From contig CAYVQU010000042.1 of the NCBI GenBank assembly GCA_964453155.1, positions 1 through 34,714 of the forward strand: a DNA stretch of 34,714 nucleotides, written 5' to 3'. A program made the translations under genes and the position numbers. Under the pieces are notes generated by a model. The model was not told the origin of the DNA. It did no database searches and worked only from the letters and a program-made list of their open reading frames with translations. Source of the DNA: CAYVQU01 sp964453155 (GTDB lineage Bacteria > Chloroflexota > Anaerolineae > Anaerolineales > UBA11858). Shown here in pieces: positions 1 through 8,853 of this stretch. Each line of letters opens with the position of its first letter. Within the stretch, counting starts at the first letter, position 1.

Positions 1-1279
1 GAATTTCCTGAAGTCGGGCAGAGTTATCTTGAGTGGATAAACCTGTATCGGGATGTTGGAGATTTTGGTCTTGAAAGGCACTCAAAATGCTCTTCAACAT
101 CTCAGCCTGAGATTCGGCAAAACCAATTTCTTGGAATTGTTGCCGTTTCGCTTCACCATAAGCTAGTCGGACGTTAGCTAGCCCCTCCCAATGCGCGGCC
201 CAGGTATTTACCAGTTGGGAAGATACCCGCCCAGAAATAATCTCAAAATGACCAATATCCCACCATAGTAATTCAGCTCCGTTAGAAAGCATCCGGCCGC
301 GAACTGCCTGGGTAAAAATTTTATTAGCAATCTCATCGCGGGGTGTTTCTGGAAAGCGGGGAGCAATAATATCGTCTAGTAAATGGTTTTGAATATAATT
401 TGTTATTGCCGAGTCTACCGCAAAATTAATCGTCGCGTGCCAGGAATTCATCTGCGGGGTTTTGTTATCCTCCCGGCTGAGACTGATATTGCGGTTGTAC
501 GTCATATCCGACACCGCTCGGACCGAATAGGGATTGGGGTTGTCGGGGTCTTTTTGGGAATGGTCACCATATTCCTGGCCAGCTTGCAACCGATAGCGGT
601 ATTGAATATCCTTCACCCGAATGCCAATCCCATCTTTGGTGGTGGCGATAGTTTCCTCGATATAACCATGTTTATCTGCCAAAATGGGAATTTCGGTTTC
701 ATCGGTTTTATAACGTTTGAGAGTTTCAAACCGATTTACTCGGTAAGTCCCTTCTGGACAAACGCGGGAAGGAGTTTGGAGATTCTCAAACAGCACCACA
801 TTTCCAGGATTTACCACGAGCCAGCCAGGACCACCGATATCGCGAATGGGGTGAAAATCTGGATCGTCCAATTCGAATTCACCCGCTTCGATTTTGAGAA
901 ATGGCGTTCGTAACCCAAACAACGAACTCAATAAGTATTTGCTGGTTTCAATAAATTTCTCAACCTCAAAAACTTCTTGCAAATAACGACTGGCAATCAC
1001 AAAAGCGGCAATAAATGCTGCAATGGGAATAAAGAAATGGCGCGCGTCCCAAATCGGCAATACGAAAATATTTAGCACAAAATCTGGAATCAGTTTCAAA
1101 ATCCCCTGTTTATCGGTCCAGGTGGTCACAATTTGAGAAAAGGAATAAGTGCTAAAAACGATCCGCCCCAAATAAGCAAATGTAAAGACAAACCCAACAA
1201 TCGTCAACAATCGCAGCAAGCGCCAGCGGTGATCGTTGAACAAATAATTCTCGAAAATTGAAAGAATAAAACTAACCAT
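1..1279 (-). CDS. SPFH/band-7-like membrane protein (3' end off the window)
   Basis: An open frame of 426 codons starts with ATG at 1279 and runs off the left edge without a stop. The N-terminus has a transmembrane segment around residues 19-41 and a hydrophobic hairpin-like stretch around 66-104. A soluble part follows with the motif GGPGWLVVNPGNVVLFENL, which resembles the start of SPFH (stomatin/prohibitin) domains, and later a long helical, charged stretch (WEGLANVRLAYGEAKRQQF) of the kind that follows SPFH domains. Its ATG shares one base with the TAA of the upstream gene (TAATG), so the two are translationally coupled and probably form one complex. SPFH proteins usually build oligomeric membrane scaffolds. 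The family call is by motif resemblance; the exact function is unknown and the C-terminus is not visible. Confidence 0.7.
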   Translation of the reverse strand, partial: MVSFILSIFENYLFNDHRWRLLRLLTIVGFVFTFAYLGRIVFSTYSFSQIVTTWTDKQGILKLIPDFVLNIFVLPIWDARHFFIPIAAFIAAFVIASRYLQEVFEVEKFIETSKYLLSSLFGLRTPFLKIEAGEFELDDPDFHPIRDIGGPGWLVVNPGNVVLFENLQTPSRVCPEGTYRVNRFETLKRYKTDETEIPILADKHGYIEETIATTKDGIGIRVKDIQYRYRLQAGQEYGDHSQKDPDNPNPYSVRAVSDMTYNRNISLSREDNKTPQMNSWHATINFAVDSAITNYIQNHLLDDIIAPRFPETPRDEIANKIFTQAVRGRMLSNGAELLWWDIGHFEIISGRVSSQLVNTWAAHWEGLANVRLAYGEAKRQQFQEIGFAESQAEMLKSILSAFQDQNLQHPDTGLSTQDNSARLQEI

Positions 1280-4200
1280 TAAACCCTTCCAGGAGAGGGC
1301 TCATTTGGATCTTCTTCTGGGCCATCTTCGATTAATTTCTGATCATCGCTTGGCAATAACATGTCGTTGATATTTCTGAGTAACTGAATTGTATCTCTCG
1401 GCAACAGCCGGCGAGTATTCGGATCAGTGGCGGCCGATTCCAAGGCTTGCAAGACTCGCATAGCAAGGGCTTCTTTAGAGTAGGATTCATCGCTGAGAAT
1501 CATCCCGAGGGTATTGACCAAGTCTCTTTGGGTTTCTGCCCGAGCCTGACTGCGTATGCGCATTCCATGAAGAGAATGATCGGCCTGCACAATCATGGCA
1601 TCTTTCTGCCATTCAGAGCGCCAGTACTCAATTAACTGCCGCTGCACACCCGTATCCTTTGGAAATAGTTCTGTAAAACCTGAAAAGCGAATTTTAATTC
1701 CTCTGGAACGCAAAGGTTTAGGTGTTTTCAGATCCTGAGAAGGGAATTTTTTAATATTATCTTTGGTGTAGGGTTGGCCTTTCTGGATTGGTGAACCATC
1801 TAAGTTTTCTACATACTGGTAAGCTAAAATACCCATATTGCGCAGTTGACGGGTAACTTGGGATTTTAATCCTGGCAGTGGAAAATCCTTCGGGTCAGTT
1901 GGTTTGGAAATATTGTCGAACAATTCTTTGCCAATCAGATTACGGACAATCCCAACCGCGGCATGGGGGGGCAGTTCGGTCCATTCTTTGATTCTTTTCT
2001 CGTCCACATCAAAGGGCTTAGAGCTAATAGCCTTGAAAACCCGGTCTTCATCGAATAAGAAGGGGCCAATCTGACTCCTTTTCACATCATCTTGCTCTAG
2101 ATCTTCAGCGGATTTATAACGAGCGGATTGCACAAACCGATGGATTTCTAGTTTATCGTCAGCTTCAAGATGATCATCTAAGCCGGCGACTTTGTCATTT
2201 TTCACGAATACTACCCGGATATTATCAGGTTCTTCGGGACCATCATACGTCACTGGCAAAATATCTGGGGCTTCTCCCAAGGTAAAGTTTGTGAACACGA
2301 AATTAGTGAAAAGTTCAATCCCATCCCGCGTATTAAAATGGATTTTAGGCCGCCCTCTGAATTGGGGTCGTAAATCGGCGACTCCTTTGACGCGTTCATA
2401 AGCCTTGGTAAACAATATCCCTGGCCCTTCAGCGCGCGCCTGATAGGGCTTCTCACCCTTATTTCGCCGTTTTTTCTTCAAACGACCTTGTCCAAACCCC
2501 CATAGACCGAATACGGGGAATTCTTCAACCACCACGGCGCTGTTTAAATCCACGCGCACCACACCGGGTTTCCCTTCGGACAGGTTGACCGAATCGGTTT
2601 TCTTTTCTAAGCCTTCTAATGCTGAAATAATGGGGCCATGCCATCCTAACAGGTAAAGCACTAGCCGAATAAAAGCTTGCCAACCATCATTGGGTTGCCG
2701 AACTGGGAGTACAAAATAGGAGAATAGGGCTAACCAAAATAGAACCCCGGTCGTCAATAAGAAGAAACCCAATACATAAGATTTCACCATTTTATGAACG
2801 CGCGGATGCACGGCTGAATAGTTTTCAACCCCATACTCAATTCCCAAAATTGGCAACTTGAACCAGGAGACCTTCCCTCGATTCTCATAAGTTTCGACAA
2901 CAGTTTCGATTAGGGCTTGTATGTAACTGGTCGCAACCATACCGAAAGTTGCGTCACCAGGGGAGACATACCGATTTAGATAAGGCAGGTTGATCGTTGG
3001 AACTACATCAATCGTCTGCAACCCACATTTATCAGTGGCCACATATACATAATAATGAACCACTTTTTTCTGTTTGCCAGACTCATCTTCTTCAGTTTTG
3101 ACAAAGCGGGGGATCACCTCAATATTCAAAGCGTTTGACACACACCGATCTGAATCATCGACAACTTCTTCTTCGCCCGATTCAGTCTCGGTTTTGACAG
3201 CTAATTCATCAAAACTGACATGTTTACCCGTTTCAAACTGATCAATTTCAGGCATATAGATAATATCGATGCCATTGGGGCCATCCGCTGCAAACAGAAA
3301 ATGATCGGTCACCGCGACATCCATCGCGATCCCCGGCGTATCCCATTCGGCAACCAGCCGAGGATCAAAGGGGTTTTCAACATTGAAAATAACAATCCCA
3401 TTAATCCCGTCAGAAACGTAAGCTCGTTCGGTTTTATGATCAACCAAAATATTTTTCGTGTCTGTTATGATGGTCGTTATCGGAATAAACGAACTGGCAT
3501 TCGTTGGTTTTTCGGGATCGGAGATATTGGCAATCTCCATTTTTCCTTCTGTTGAAATGATATAGGCATAATTACCGGCCGAATCAATATTTAAGGCTAT
3601 TCCTTGGGTAGGAAAATGGCCAGTAACGGTGATGTTTTTAGTATCTGTAATCGGAACAATTTGAACCCCCCCACCACCGTCCGCGATAAAGGCATAGGGA
3701 TCACGAATATGGACGGCCCGAGAATCATCCAACTTGTCGTCAAGCCCTCCCTCGATCGTTGGTTTCAATGGGTCTAAACTAACAATTTGCAAACCTTTAT
3801 TTCCATCAGCCACAAAAACATGCTGATCGCTAACTGAAACGCTATTGGCCTGGCCGGGCATTTTCTTATACCCGCTGGGGATTGGATTTGCCAAATCAGC
3901 CAGGTTGACAACCCACAAACCACCATCCCCATCCACCAGATAGCCATACCCTTGCCCCATCAAGGAAATATCTTTGATTTGGGTGGGCAGATCAAAAAAG
4001 CCTTCGATTTTGAGTTTGTTTTCGTCAATTTTATTGACAATCTGTAAACCACGGTTGAAATCGGCGATATATGCGAAATCTTCATCGGCAAAAACTGCCG
4101 CAGCCCGACCGGGGGTTTTTTGGCTATTTATTCGAACCGGATTAGCAGGGTTGCCGATATCGTAAATAATCAGACCTTCAGTTGGATCGGTAACATACAG

Positions 4201-5973
4201 TCGCTTTTTGTTGGTTGCAGTTTGCAGATGCACATCCTCGACAAATTCGGCTGTTTCAAGAACGGCTAAAACCCGAGGATTTTGAGGATCAGTGGCATTC
4301 AAAACTGCCAGGCCGCCAGTGCCATCCGCAACATAAGCATACATGGTTTCAGCAGCATTTTCATCTGGCTTGTGGGGATACATTGCTACCGCTTGAGCAT
4401 TTTTTGGATATCTGTCGATATCTCTGCTATGCTCGATAATGGTAGGCAAAGCTTTGTCCTGCACAAGGACAAATTCCAACCCATTTTTCCCGCTGGCTAC
4501 ATAAGCCATGTTCCCCACGACATCCACACCCCAAGCCGGTTTTTCCGTTTTTATGCAGACCGGATCAGGTGCATCGCCGGTGATAGCTGCGGTGGGAGAA
4601 ATATCAATAATACAAAGACCTTTCTCGCCAGCCGCCACATAGAGGTATTGTCCCTCCACATCTAACCCATGAGGTTCACCATTTATCTCAAATGTCCGGA
4701 GATCAGGTAAATTTTGGGTGCTGCTAAAGATAAATTGCTGGATTTTGTGTTTATCTTTTTCTACAACATATCCCACATAAACGTAATCACCATCCAGGAT
4801 TACCGTTTTGGCGATGCCACCAGTTTTATCGAAAAAGGGAACTTCCTCAGGCTCTTCCGGGTCTTCAACATTGATGATCCATAAACCGCGCTCCCCGCCG
4901 GCCAAATACGCATACTTTTTCTTGACCAAGACCACATCTTCCACCCAACCTTGGGTACTGCCCTGAGACCCGAACATGTCGGGTCTTTTGACATTTAGAA
5001 ATAGGTCGGTCCGAACCGTTTTCAGCCCCTGAATATCATCCCCCACATAAAGATAATCATTGCGCCAAAAGACTTTTTGCGGGGTGTGTAAATCAATGTC
5101 TTCTTCGGTTTCACCGATGGTGACCATTTCATCTAAATCAGAAATGTCGATCGCGCGAATGCCTTTTTCTGTGACACTCAAGTATGCAAACCCGCCATGG
5201 ACCGCCACGCTTTGAACAGATTCGAACTCGTTATGCTGCTGTCGTTCGGGAATATCAGCCGGATTTTGGAGATTTACAACCAGTAACCCGGCCCCTTCGG
5301 TGGCAATGAACATTTTGTCATGATAAACGGTTAAATCATTGACCTGGGCCTCAATTGAATAGGTGAAAACTTCCCCCTCTTTCATCTGATTTGGTTTTTT
5401 TATCTTAATAATATTAAGCTTATTTTCAGCATCCAAAACACATAAGTATTCAGCGGTAACCGCCACCCGTTCTGCACCCAGTTCAATCGGGATATCGACA
5501 GAAAAATCATCGGCCTCTATATTTTTGTTCAGATTTAGGATTGTGACCCCATCCGCTCCCCGAGCGACAAAAGCGTACTTATCTTGAATGACAATATCTT
5601 TGGCATTGGCAAACTTTTTGAGATCCCACAAATTCACGGGATCATCATGATTAGTAACCTCGAAAGCTAATACCCCGGCTTTGCCATCGGCAACATAAAG
5701 AAATTCTTTATCGCCATCTTCCCGCAGACTAAGTGCATTCGCGGAATCGAATGTGTCGTACTTTCCGACTTCTCTAGGCAGCCCCGGCTTTGAGATGTTT
5801 AGAACTCGGATTCCCCGTTCGCCAAAAGCGACGTATAGGTGATCACCTAAAACTTCGATATCTGTAATTATTTCAGGGGGTCTTACCACAGAAGCAAAGA
5901 TGACCATCACTATTAACGCGAATAGATTCATTTGCGTTGAGAATTTTTTGAAAAGTTTCAGTGAATCGGCCAT
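1279..5973 (-). CDS. LVIVD-repeat / transmembrane / SPFH-like fusion protein
   Basis: Very large protein (1564 residues). Residues about 17-31 form a signal anchor. From about 46 to 991 there are roughly 19 copies of an LVIVD-type unit of the form [LA]YVA.G..GL.I.[ND]..[DN]P (for example AYLAGGERGLWIINVEDP and AYVADGTGGLAVLNATDP), which build beta-propellers and are typically extracytoplasmic. A transmembrane helix lies at about 1066-1090, followed by another hydrophobic stretch at about 1097-1118. The remaining ~440 residues look cytoplasmic and SPFH/band-7-like: an AEGPGILFTK motif near the start and a helical stretch with RSQARAETQRDLVNTL near the end. Start ATG at 5973 has no strong Shine-Dalgarno; ATG at codon 15 is an alternative. 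The next gene begins inside its stop codon. Inference: an outside sensor or adhesion propeller coupled to an inside membrane scaffold. Confidence 0.8.
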   Translation of the reverse strand: MADSLKLFKKFSTQMNLFALIVMVIFASVVRPPEIITDIEVLGDHLYVAFGERGIRVLNISKPGLPREVGKYDTFDSANALSLREDGDKEFLYVADGKAGVLAFEVTNHDDPVNLWDLKKFANAKDIVIQDKYAFVARGADGVTILNLNKNIEADDFSVDIPIELGAERVAVTAEYLCVLDAENKLNIIKIKKPNQMKEGEVFTYSIEAQVNDLTVYHDKMFIATEGAGLLVVNLQNPADIPERQQHNEFESVQSVAVHGGFAYLSVTEKGIRAIDISDLDEMVTIGETEEDIDLHTPQKVFWRNDYLYVGDDIQGLKTVRTDLFLNVKRPDMFGSQGSTQGWVEDVVLVKKKYAYLAGGERGLWIINVEDPEEPEEVPFFDKTGGIAKTVILDGDYVYVGYVVEKDKHKIQQFIFSSTQNLPDLRTFEINGEPHGLDVEGQYLYVAAGEKGLCIIDISPTAAITGDAPDPVCIKTEKPAWGVDVVGNMAYVASGKNGLEFVLVQDKALPTIIEHSRDIDRYPKNAQAVAMYPHKPDENAAETMYAYVADGTGGLAVLNATDPQNPRVLAVLETAEFVEDVHLQTATNKKRLYVTDPTEGLIIYDIGNPANPVRINSQKTPGRAAAVFADEDFAYIADFNRGLQIVNKIDENKLKIEGFFDLPTQIKDISLMGQGYGYLVDGDGGLWVVNLADLANPIPSGYKKMPGQANSVSVSDQHVFVADGNKGLQIVSLDPLKPTIEGGLDDKLDDSRAVHIRDPYAFIADGGGGVQIVPITDTKNITVTGHFPTQGIALNIDSAGNYAYIISTEGKMEIANISDPEKPTNASSFIPITTIITDTKNILVDHKTERAYVSDGINGIVIFNVENPFDPRLVAEWDTPGIAMDVAVTDHFLFAADGPNGIDIIYMPEIDQFETGKHVSFDELAVKTETESGEEEVVDDSDRCVSNALNIEVIPRFVKTEEDESGKQKKVVHYYVYVATDKCGLQTIDVVPTINLPYLNRYVSPGDATFGMVATSYIQALIETVVETYENRGKVSWFKLPILGIEYGVENYSAVHPRVHKMVKSYVLGFFLLTTGVLFWLALFSYFVLPVRQPNDGWQAFIRLVLYLLGWHGPIISALEGLEKKTDSVNLSEGKPGVVRVDLNSAVVVEEFPVFGLWGFGQGRLKKKRRNKGEKPYQARAEGPGILFTKAYERVKGVADLRPQFRGRPKIHFNTRDGIELFTNFVFTNFTLGEAPDILPVTYDGPEEPDNIRVVFVKNDKVAGLDDHLEADDKLEIHRFVQSARYKSAEDLEQDDVKRSQIGPFLFDEDRVFKAISSKPFDVDEKRIKEWTELPPHAAVGIVRNLIGKELFDNISKPTDPKDFPLPGLKSQVTRQLRNMGILAYQYVENLDGSPIQKGQPYTKDNIKKFPSQDLKTPKPLRSRGIKIRFSGFTELFPKDTGVQRQLIEYWRSEWQKDAMIVQADHSLHGMRIRSQARAETQRDLVNTLGMILSDESYSKEALAMRVLQALESAATDPNTRRLLPRDTIQLLRNINDMLLPSDDQKLIEDGPEEDPNEPSPGRV

Positions 5974-6097
5974 CTTTTGAATGAATTTGCAATCAAAATG
6001 TAAGTTTTAGAACCTAGATTTATTCTAGAATTCAGACTCACTATTACATTACACTTTCGTTAGATTTCTTTGAAGGATAATCCCCTTAGCGAAATTG

Positions 6098-6106
6098 TGC
6101 TATAAT
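6098..6106 (+). promoter_or_regulatory. Extended -10 promoter for the small 6.2 kb unit
   Basis: The sequence TGCTATAAT is a perfect extended -10 element. No good -35 is seen at 17 bp spacing, which is common for this class. Transcription would begin near 6113 and run about 390 nt to the terminator at 6471-6501. Confidence 0.6.
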
Positions 6107-6229
6107 ACATTTGCCTAGATAGATAAATCAGATACCTTTTATTATATTTAGCAATTATTCAGATGAGCTACGGTCAATCGTACTTCATCATTATACTATA
6201 CCGGGTACTACCCCATGGAGCCGGACCCC

Positions 6230-6442
6230 ATGACAAAAGTGATCATATTACCAGAAGAAGATCTCGATACCTTTTATCAAAGAACCATGCAATACCTGCA
6301 TGCTAAGTATCATAGCTACCCCACCTCAATATCGAGTACGCAAACGAAAAAAACAGCTAAAAATTCATTGTCAACCTCAGCTTTAGGGCATTCCAACATC
6401 AATTTCCGTAATAATCTCAGATTTGGAAAAAACATTCCCTAA
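6230..6442 (+). CDS. Possible small hypothetical protein (70 aa)
   Basis: Not recognised. The frame from ATG 6230 encodes 70 residues beginning MTKVIILPEEDLDTFYQRT, with a GGAG at 6217-6220 nine bases upstream; an upstream in-frame ATG at 6215 would add five residues. The N-terminal half is plausible as a folded helix with acidic and aromatic residues; the C-terminal half is rich in Ser, Thr, Asn and Lys and looks disordered. Support comes mainly from context: an extended -10 promoter upstream (6098) and a strong terminator just after it (6471). The transcript could equally be a non-coding RNA of about 390 nt. Confidence 0.35.
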   Translation: MTKVIILPEEDLDTFYQRTMQYLHAKYHSYPTSISSTQTKKTAKNSLSTSALGHSNINFRNNLRFGKNIP

Positions 6443-6470
6443 AGTTTTTTGTTTTAAACTGAACGATCGG

Positions 6471-6501
6471 GCCTCTCCAATTGTGGAGAGGCATTTTATT
6501 T
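6471..6501 (+). terminator. Rho-independent terminator
   Basis: Perfect 8-bp stem GCCTCTCC (6471-6478) / GGAGAGGC (6485-6492) with a six-base loop, followed by ATTTTATTT. It closes the small unit that begins near 6113. Confidence 0.85.
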
Positions 6502-6544
6502 AACTACCAGCTTATTTTCAACTCTCATCAAACTCCCTTTAACT

Positions 6545-6553
6545 TGTTACAAT
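6545..6553 (+). promoter_or_regulatory. Extended -10 promoter for the DUF362 gene
   Basis: TGTTACAAT is an extended -10 element located 27 bp before the ATG at 6581. The same nonamer occurs on the minus strand at 14455-14463, also about 28 bp before a start codon, which supports both as real promoters. Confidence 0.5.
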
Positions 6554-6580
6554 ACGGCATCAAAAATATTGGAGGCTCCA

Positions 6581-7795
6581 ATGTCTAATTTTCCCGGGAA
6601 GGGCAAAGTTGCAGTCGTCAAGACCAGCCCTGAAACTGTTTTAGAAGATATCGACCGGCTTATGAAACTTGCCGAGTTTGAAAAAAGTCTTCCCAAAGAT
6701 AATCAAACTGGCCTGAAGATCAATATTTCGTGGCAAACCTGGTACCCAGCCTGCTCCACCACCCCCTGGCAATTAGAGGGCGTTATTCAAACGCTACAAG
6801 GTTCAGGATACAAGGATATTGTTGGCGTACATAATGACACTGTCGTTGTAAATACTGCCGACGGTGAACGGAATAACAAACAAAAATTTGTGACCGACAA
6901 AATGGGTGTGGATTGCCTGTATCTTTATGAACAGGATTTTGAATGGGTTGAATACCGCCCAGAAACTCGCTCCTTTCTGGTCTTAGATAAAGTATTTCCT
7001 GATGGGGTCTTCATCCCGAAAGCGCTGGTAGGGATGAATATGATTCATCTGCCAACGGTGAAAACCCATGTCTTCACGACCATCACAGGAGCGATGAAAA
7101 ATGCTTTCGGGGGATTGCTCCATCGTCATCGCCACTGGACCCATTCGGTCATCCACGACACGTTGATTGACTTGTTATCGATTCAACAAGAAATCCATCC
7201 CGGCCTCTTTGCGGTAATGGATGGTACTTTTGCTGGCGATGGGCCAGGACCACGAGCCATGCGCTGGCACCAGAAGGATATTTTGTTGGCCTCGGCTGAT
7301 CAGGTCGCAATAGATGCAGTTTCAGCCAAATTGCAAGGCTTCGATCCGCTTAGCCTCCGCTTCATTCGCGGTGCCCATGAACTAGGATTGGGTGTTGGTG
7401 ATCCTAAAGAAATTGAAATTGCCGGATACAACATCGAACAGGAACCCGATTGGAACTTTATTCAAGATGATACTTTTGCCAGTCGCGGTCAAAAAGCAAT
7501 TTATCATGGCTGGTTAAAATTCGTCGAGAAACCCCTGCTGCAGAGTCCAATCGTTCCCTGGGCTTATTTCGCCAGCAATTTTTATCACAATGTGTACTGG
7601 TACCCCTTCGTGGGTCGGCAACGGGTGGAATCTGCCCTCCAAAACCCTTGGGGCCAACTCTTTACCCATTACGGCGATGGCGATGTGGTTCTGCCGGGAA
7701 TGGAACCGAAAACCGTCAAACAAGCAGTCGCTGGATTGACAATTTTGACAGTGGCCGCGTTAGGTTTGGGATATATGTTGTCCCGAAATAAATAA
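6581..7795 (+). CDS. DUF362 domain protein with C-terminal membrane anchor
   Basis: 404 residues. The core matches the DUF362 family: an early LKINISWQ strand, a central stretch with GMNMIHLPTVKTHVFTTIT and GAMKNAFGG, and the late segment LLASADQVAIDAVSAKLQG, all typical of the family. Many DUF362 proteins carry a C-terminal 4Fe-4S ferredoxin module; none is present here. Instead the last ~25 residues (AVAGLTILTVAALGLGYML, then SRNK) form a single tail-anchor helix, so the catalytic part should sit on the cytoplasmic face. Start: ATG 6581 has a perfect GGAGG at 6571-6575 five bases upstream; an in-frame TTG at 6569 lies before this site and is rejected. The reaction is unknown. Confidence 0.85.
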   Translation: MSNFPGKGKVAVVKTSPETVLEDIDRLMKLAEFEKSLPKDNQTGLKINISWQTWYPACSTTPWQLEGVIQTLQGSGYKDIVGVHNDTVVVNTADGERNNKQKFVTDKMGVDCLYLYEQDFEWVEYRPETRSFLVLDKVFPDGVFIPKALVGMNMIHLPTVKTHVFTTITGAMKNAFGGLLHRHRHWTHSVIHDTLIDLLSIQQEIHPGLFAVMDGTFAGDGPGPRAMRWHQKDILLASADQVAIDAVSAKLQGFDPLSLRFIRGAHELGLGVGDPKEIEIAGYNIEQEPDWNFIQDDTFASRGQKAIYHGWLKFVEKPLLQSPIVPWAYFASNFYHNVYWYPFVGRQRVESALQNPWGQLFTHYGDGDVVLPGMEPKTVKQAVAGLTILTVAALGLGYMLSRNK

Positions 7796-7802
7796 ATTAT
7801 TT

Positions 7803-7856
7803 ACAACAAAAGACAGATTGGTACGCCAGCTTAAAATCCAATCTGTCTTTTGTTGT
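7803..7856 (+). terminator. Long perfect hairpin between DUF362 and LPG-synthase-like genes
   Basis: A 19-bp perfect inverted repeat (7803-7821 and 7838-7856) with a 16-base loop. The right arm is T-rich (CTTTTGTTGT) but there is no clean U-tract after it. It ends only 10 bases before the next ATG (7867), leaving no room for a new promoter. It may act as a partial terminator, an RNA-stability element, or a structure limiting translation of the next gene. Confidence 0.55.
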
Positions 7857-7866
7857 ACTTCCACCC

Positions 7867-8853
7867 ATGTCCCCCCCCAAAAAAACCGTAATCCGCCGCT
7901 TATTTGTTGGGATCATTTTTGGCTTTCTGGTCGTCTTAGGGCTAACCCTGATTTCGGATATCCGCCAGGTAAAACAACACATCTTTGATTTCCATTGGGG
8001 CTATTTTCCCTCGGTTTTGGGATTGACTTTGTTCAATTACTTTCTAAGGGGGATCAAATTCCATTTTTATTTGCGGCAAATTGGGGCAGATCACATTTCG
8101 CTCATGGAAAGCTTTCGGATATTCTTGGCTGGGTTTCCTCTGGCGGTCACCCCGGGAAAGGCTGGGGAGGCTCTCAAAGGCGTTTGGATTCAACAAGCGA
8201 CCGGGATTCCAGTCGCCACCGGAATTTCGGTCGTGCTGGCAGAGCGGATCAGTGACGGTTTAGCCGTCTTGCTCCTTTCTTTTTTTGGCGTGTTGGCATA
8301 TCCCCAATATTGGCCGGCTTTTTTGCTAGTTTTTGGGATCATCCTTGGGTTGATCATCATTTCACAGATTCGACCGGCTGCTATATTTTTGCTCGAATTA
8401 ACCCAGCAATTACCGCTTGTCAGTAAAATCTCACCTCAATTGCGAGAATTCTACGAGGGCAGCTACACTTTATTTAAACCTTGGGCGACGATCGTTGCGG
8501 TAATTTTGGGTACGATTTCCTGGTTAGGTGAGGGAATTGGTTTCTACCTAATTTTGCTAGGGTTGGGCCTACCACCCGCGGTTGAAACGCTCAGTATTGC
8601 TATCTTTGTGTTAGCTTTTTCAACCGTAATTGGCGCAGTCTCAGCTCTTCCAGGTGGATTGGGGGCCGCAGAAGCCTCTATCAGCGGGATGTTAATTTTG
8701 CTACTCGGGATTTCTGCCGACACCGCAGCCGCAGCCACATTGCTCATCCGCTTTGCAACCCTGTGGTTTGGGGTTGGCCTAGGTTTATCAATTTGGGCCA
8801 TATCTTACGAATTGCTCCAGCTTAGCACCAAACTCCCTGAAAAAAATGACTAA
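7867..8853 (+). CDS. LPG-synthase-type integral membrane protein (UPF0104, AglD/MprF N-terminal family)
   Basis: 328 residues, almost entirely transmembrane (about eight helices). Family signatures are visible: RGIKFHFYLRQIG in the first cytoplasmic loop, PLAVTPGKAGEALKGVWI, and LPGGLGAAEASI near the end, matching the lysylphosphatidylglycerol synthetase transmembrane region family. Members without the C-terminal catalytic domain are thought to act in lipid or glycolipid translocation or biosynthesis; the role here is open. Start ATG 7867 has no recognisable Shine-Dalgarno and is preceded by a strong hairpin. The frame overlaps the next gene by 8 bp, so the pair is co-transcribed. Confidence 0.85.
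   Translation: MSPPKKTVIRRLFVGIIFGFLVVLGLTLISDIRQVKQHIFDFHWGYFPSVLGLTLFNYFLRGIKFHFYLRQIGADHISLMESFRIFLAGFPLAVTPGKAGEALKGVWIQQATGIPVATGISVVLAERISDGLAVLLLSFFGVLAYPQYWPAFLLVFGIILGLIIISQIRPAAIFLLELTQQLPLVSKISPQLREFYEGSYTLFKPWATIVAVILGTISWLGEGIGFYLILLGLGLPPAVETLSIAIFVLAFSTVIGAVSALPGGLGAAEASISGMLILLLGISADTAAAATLLIRFATLWFGVGLGLSIWAISYELLQLSTKLPEKND

Noticed and set aside
383..913. Plus-strand open frame of 176 codons
   Set aside because: It lies antisense to a longer minus-strand frame that is open from 1279 to the window edge and has membrane helices and SPFH-like motifs; the plus frame has no ribosome-binding site and no recognisable domain.
3220..4665. Several plus-strand frames of 60-130 codons opposite the LVIVD gene
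   Set aside because: They mirror the repeated LVIVD codons on the other strand and have low-complexity, unstructured translations.
6569..6580. TTG start extending the DUF362 protein by four residues
   Set aside because: The Shine-Dalgarno GGAGG lies inside this extension and points to ATG 6581.
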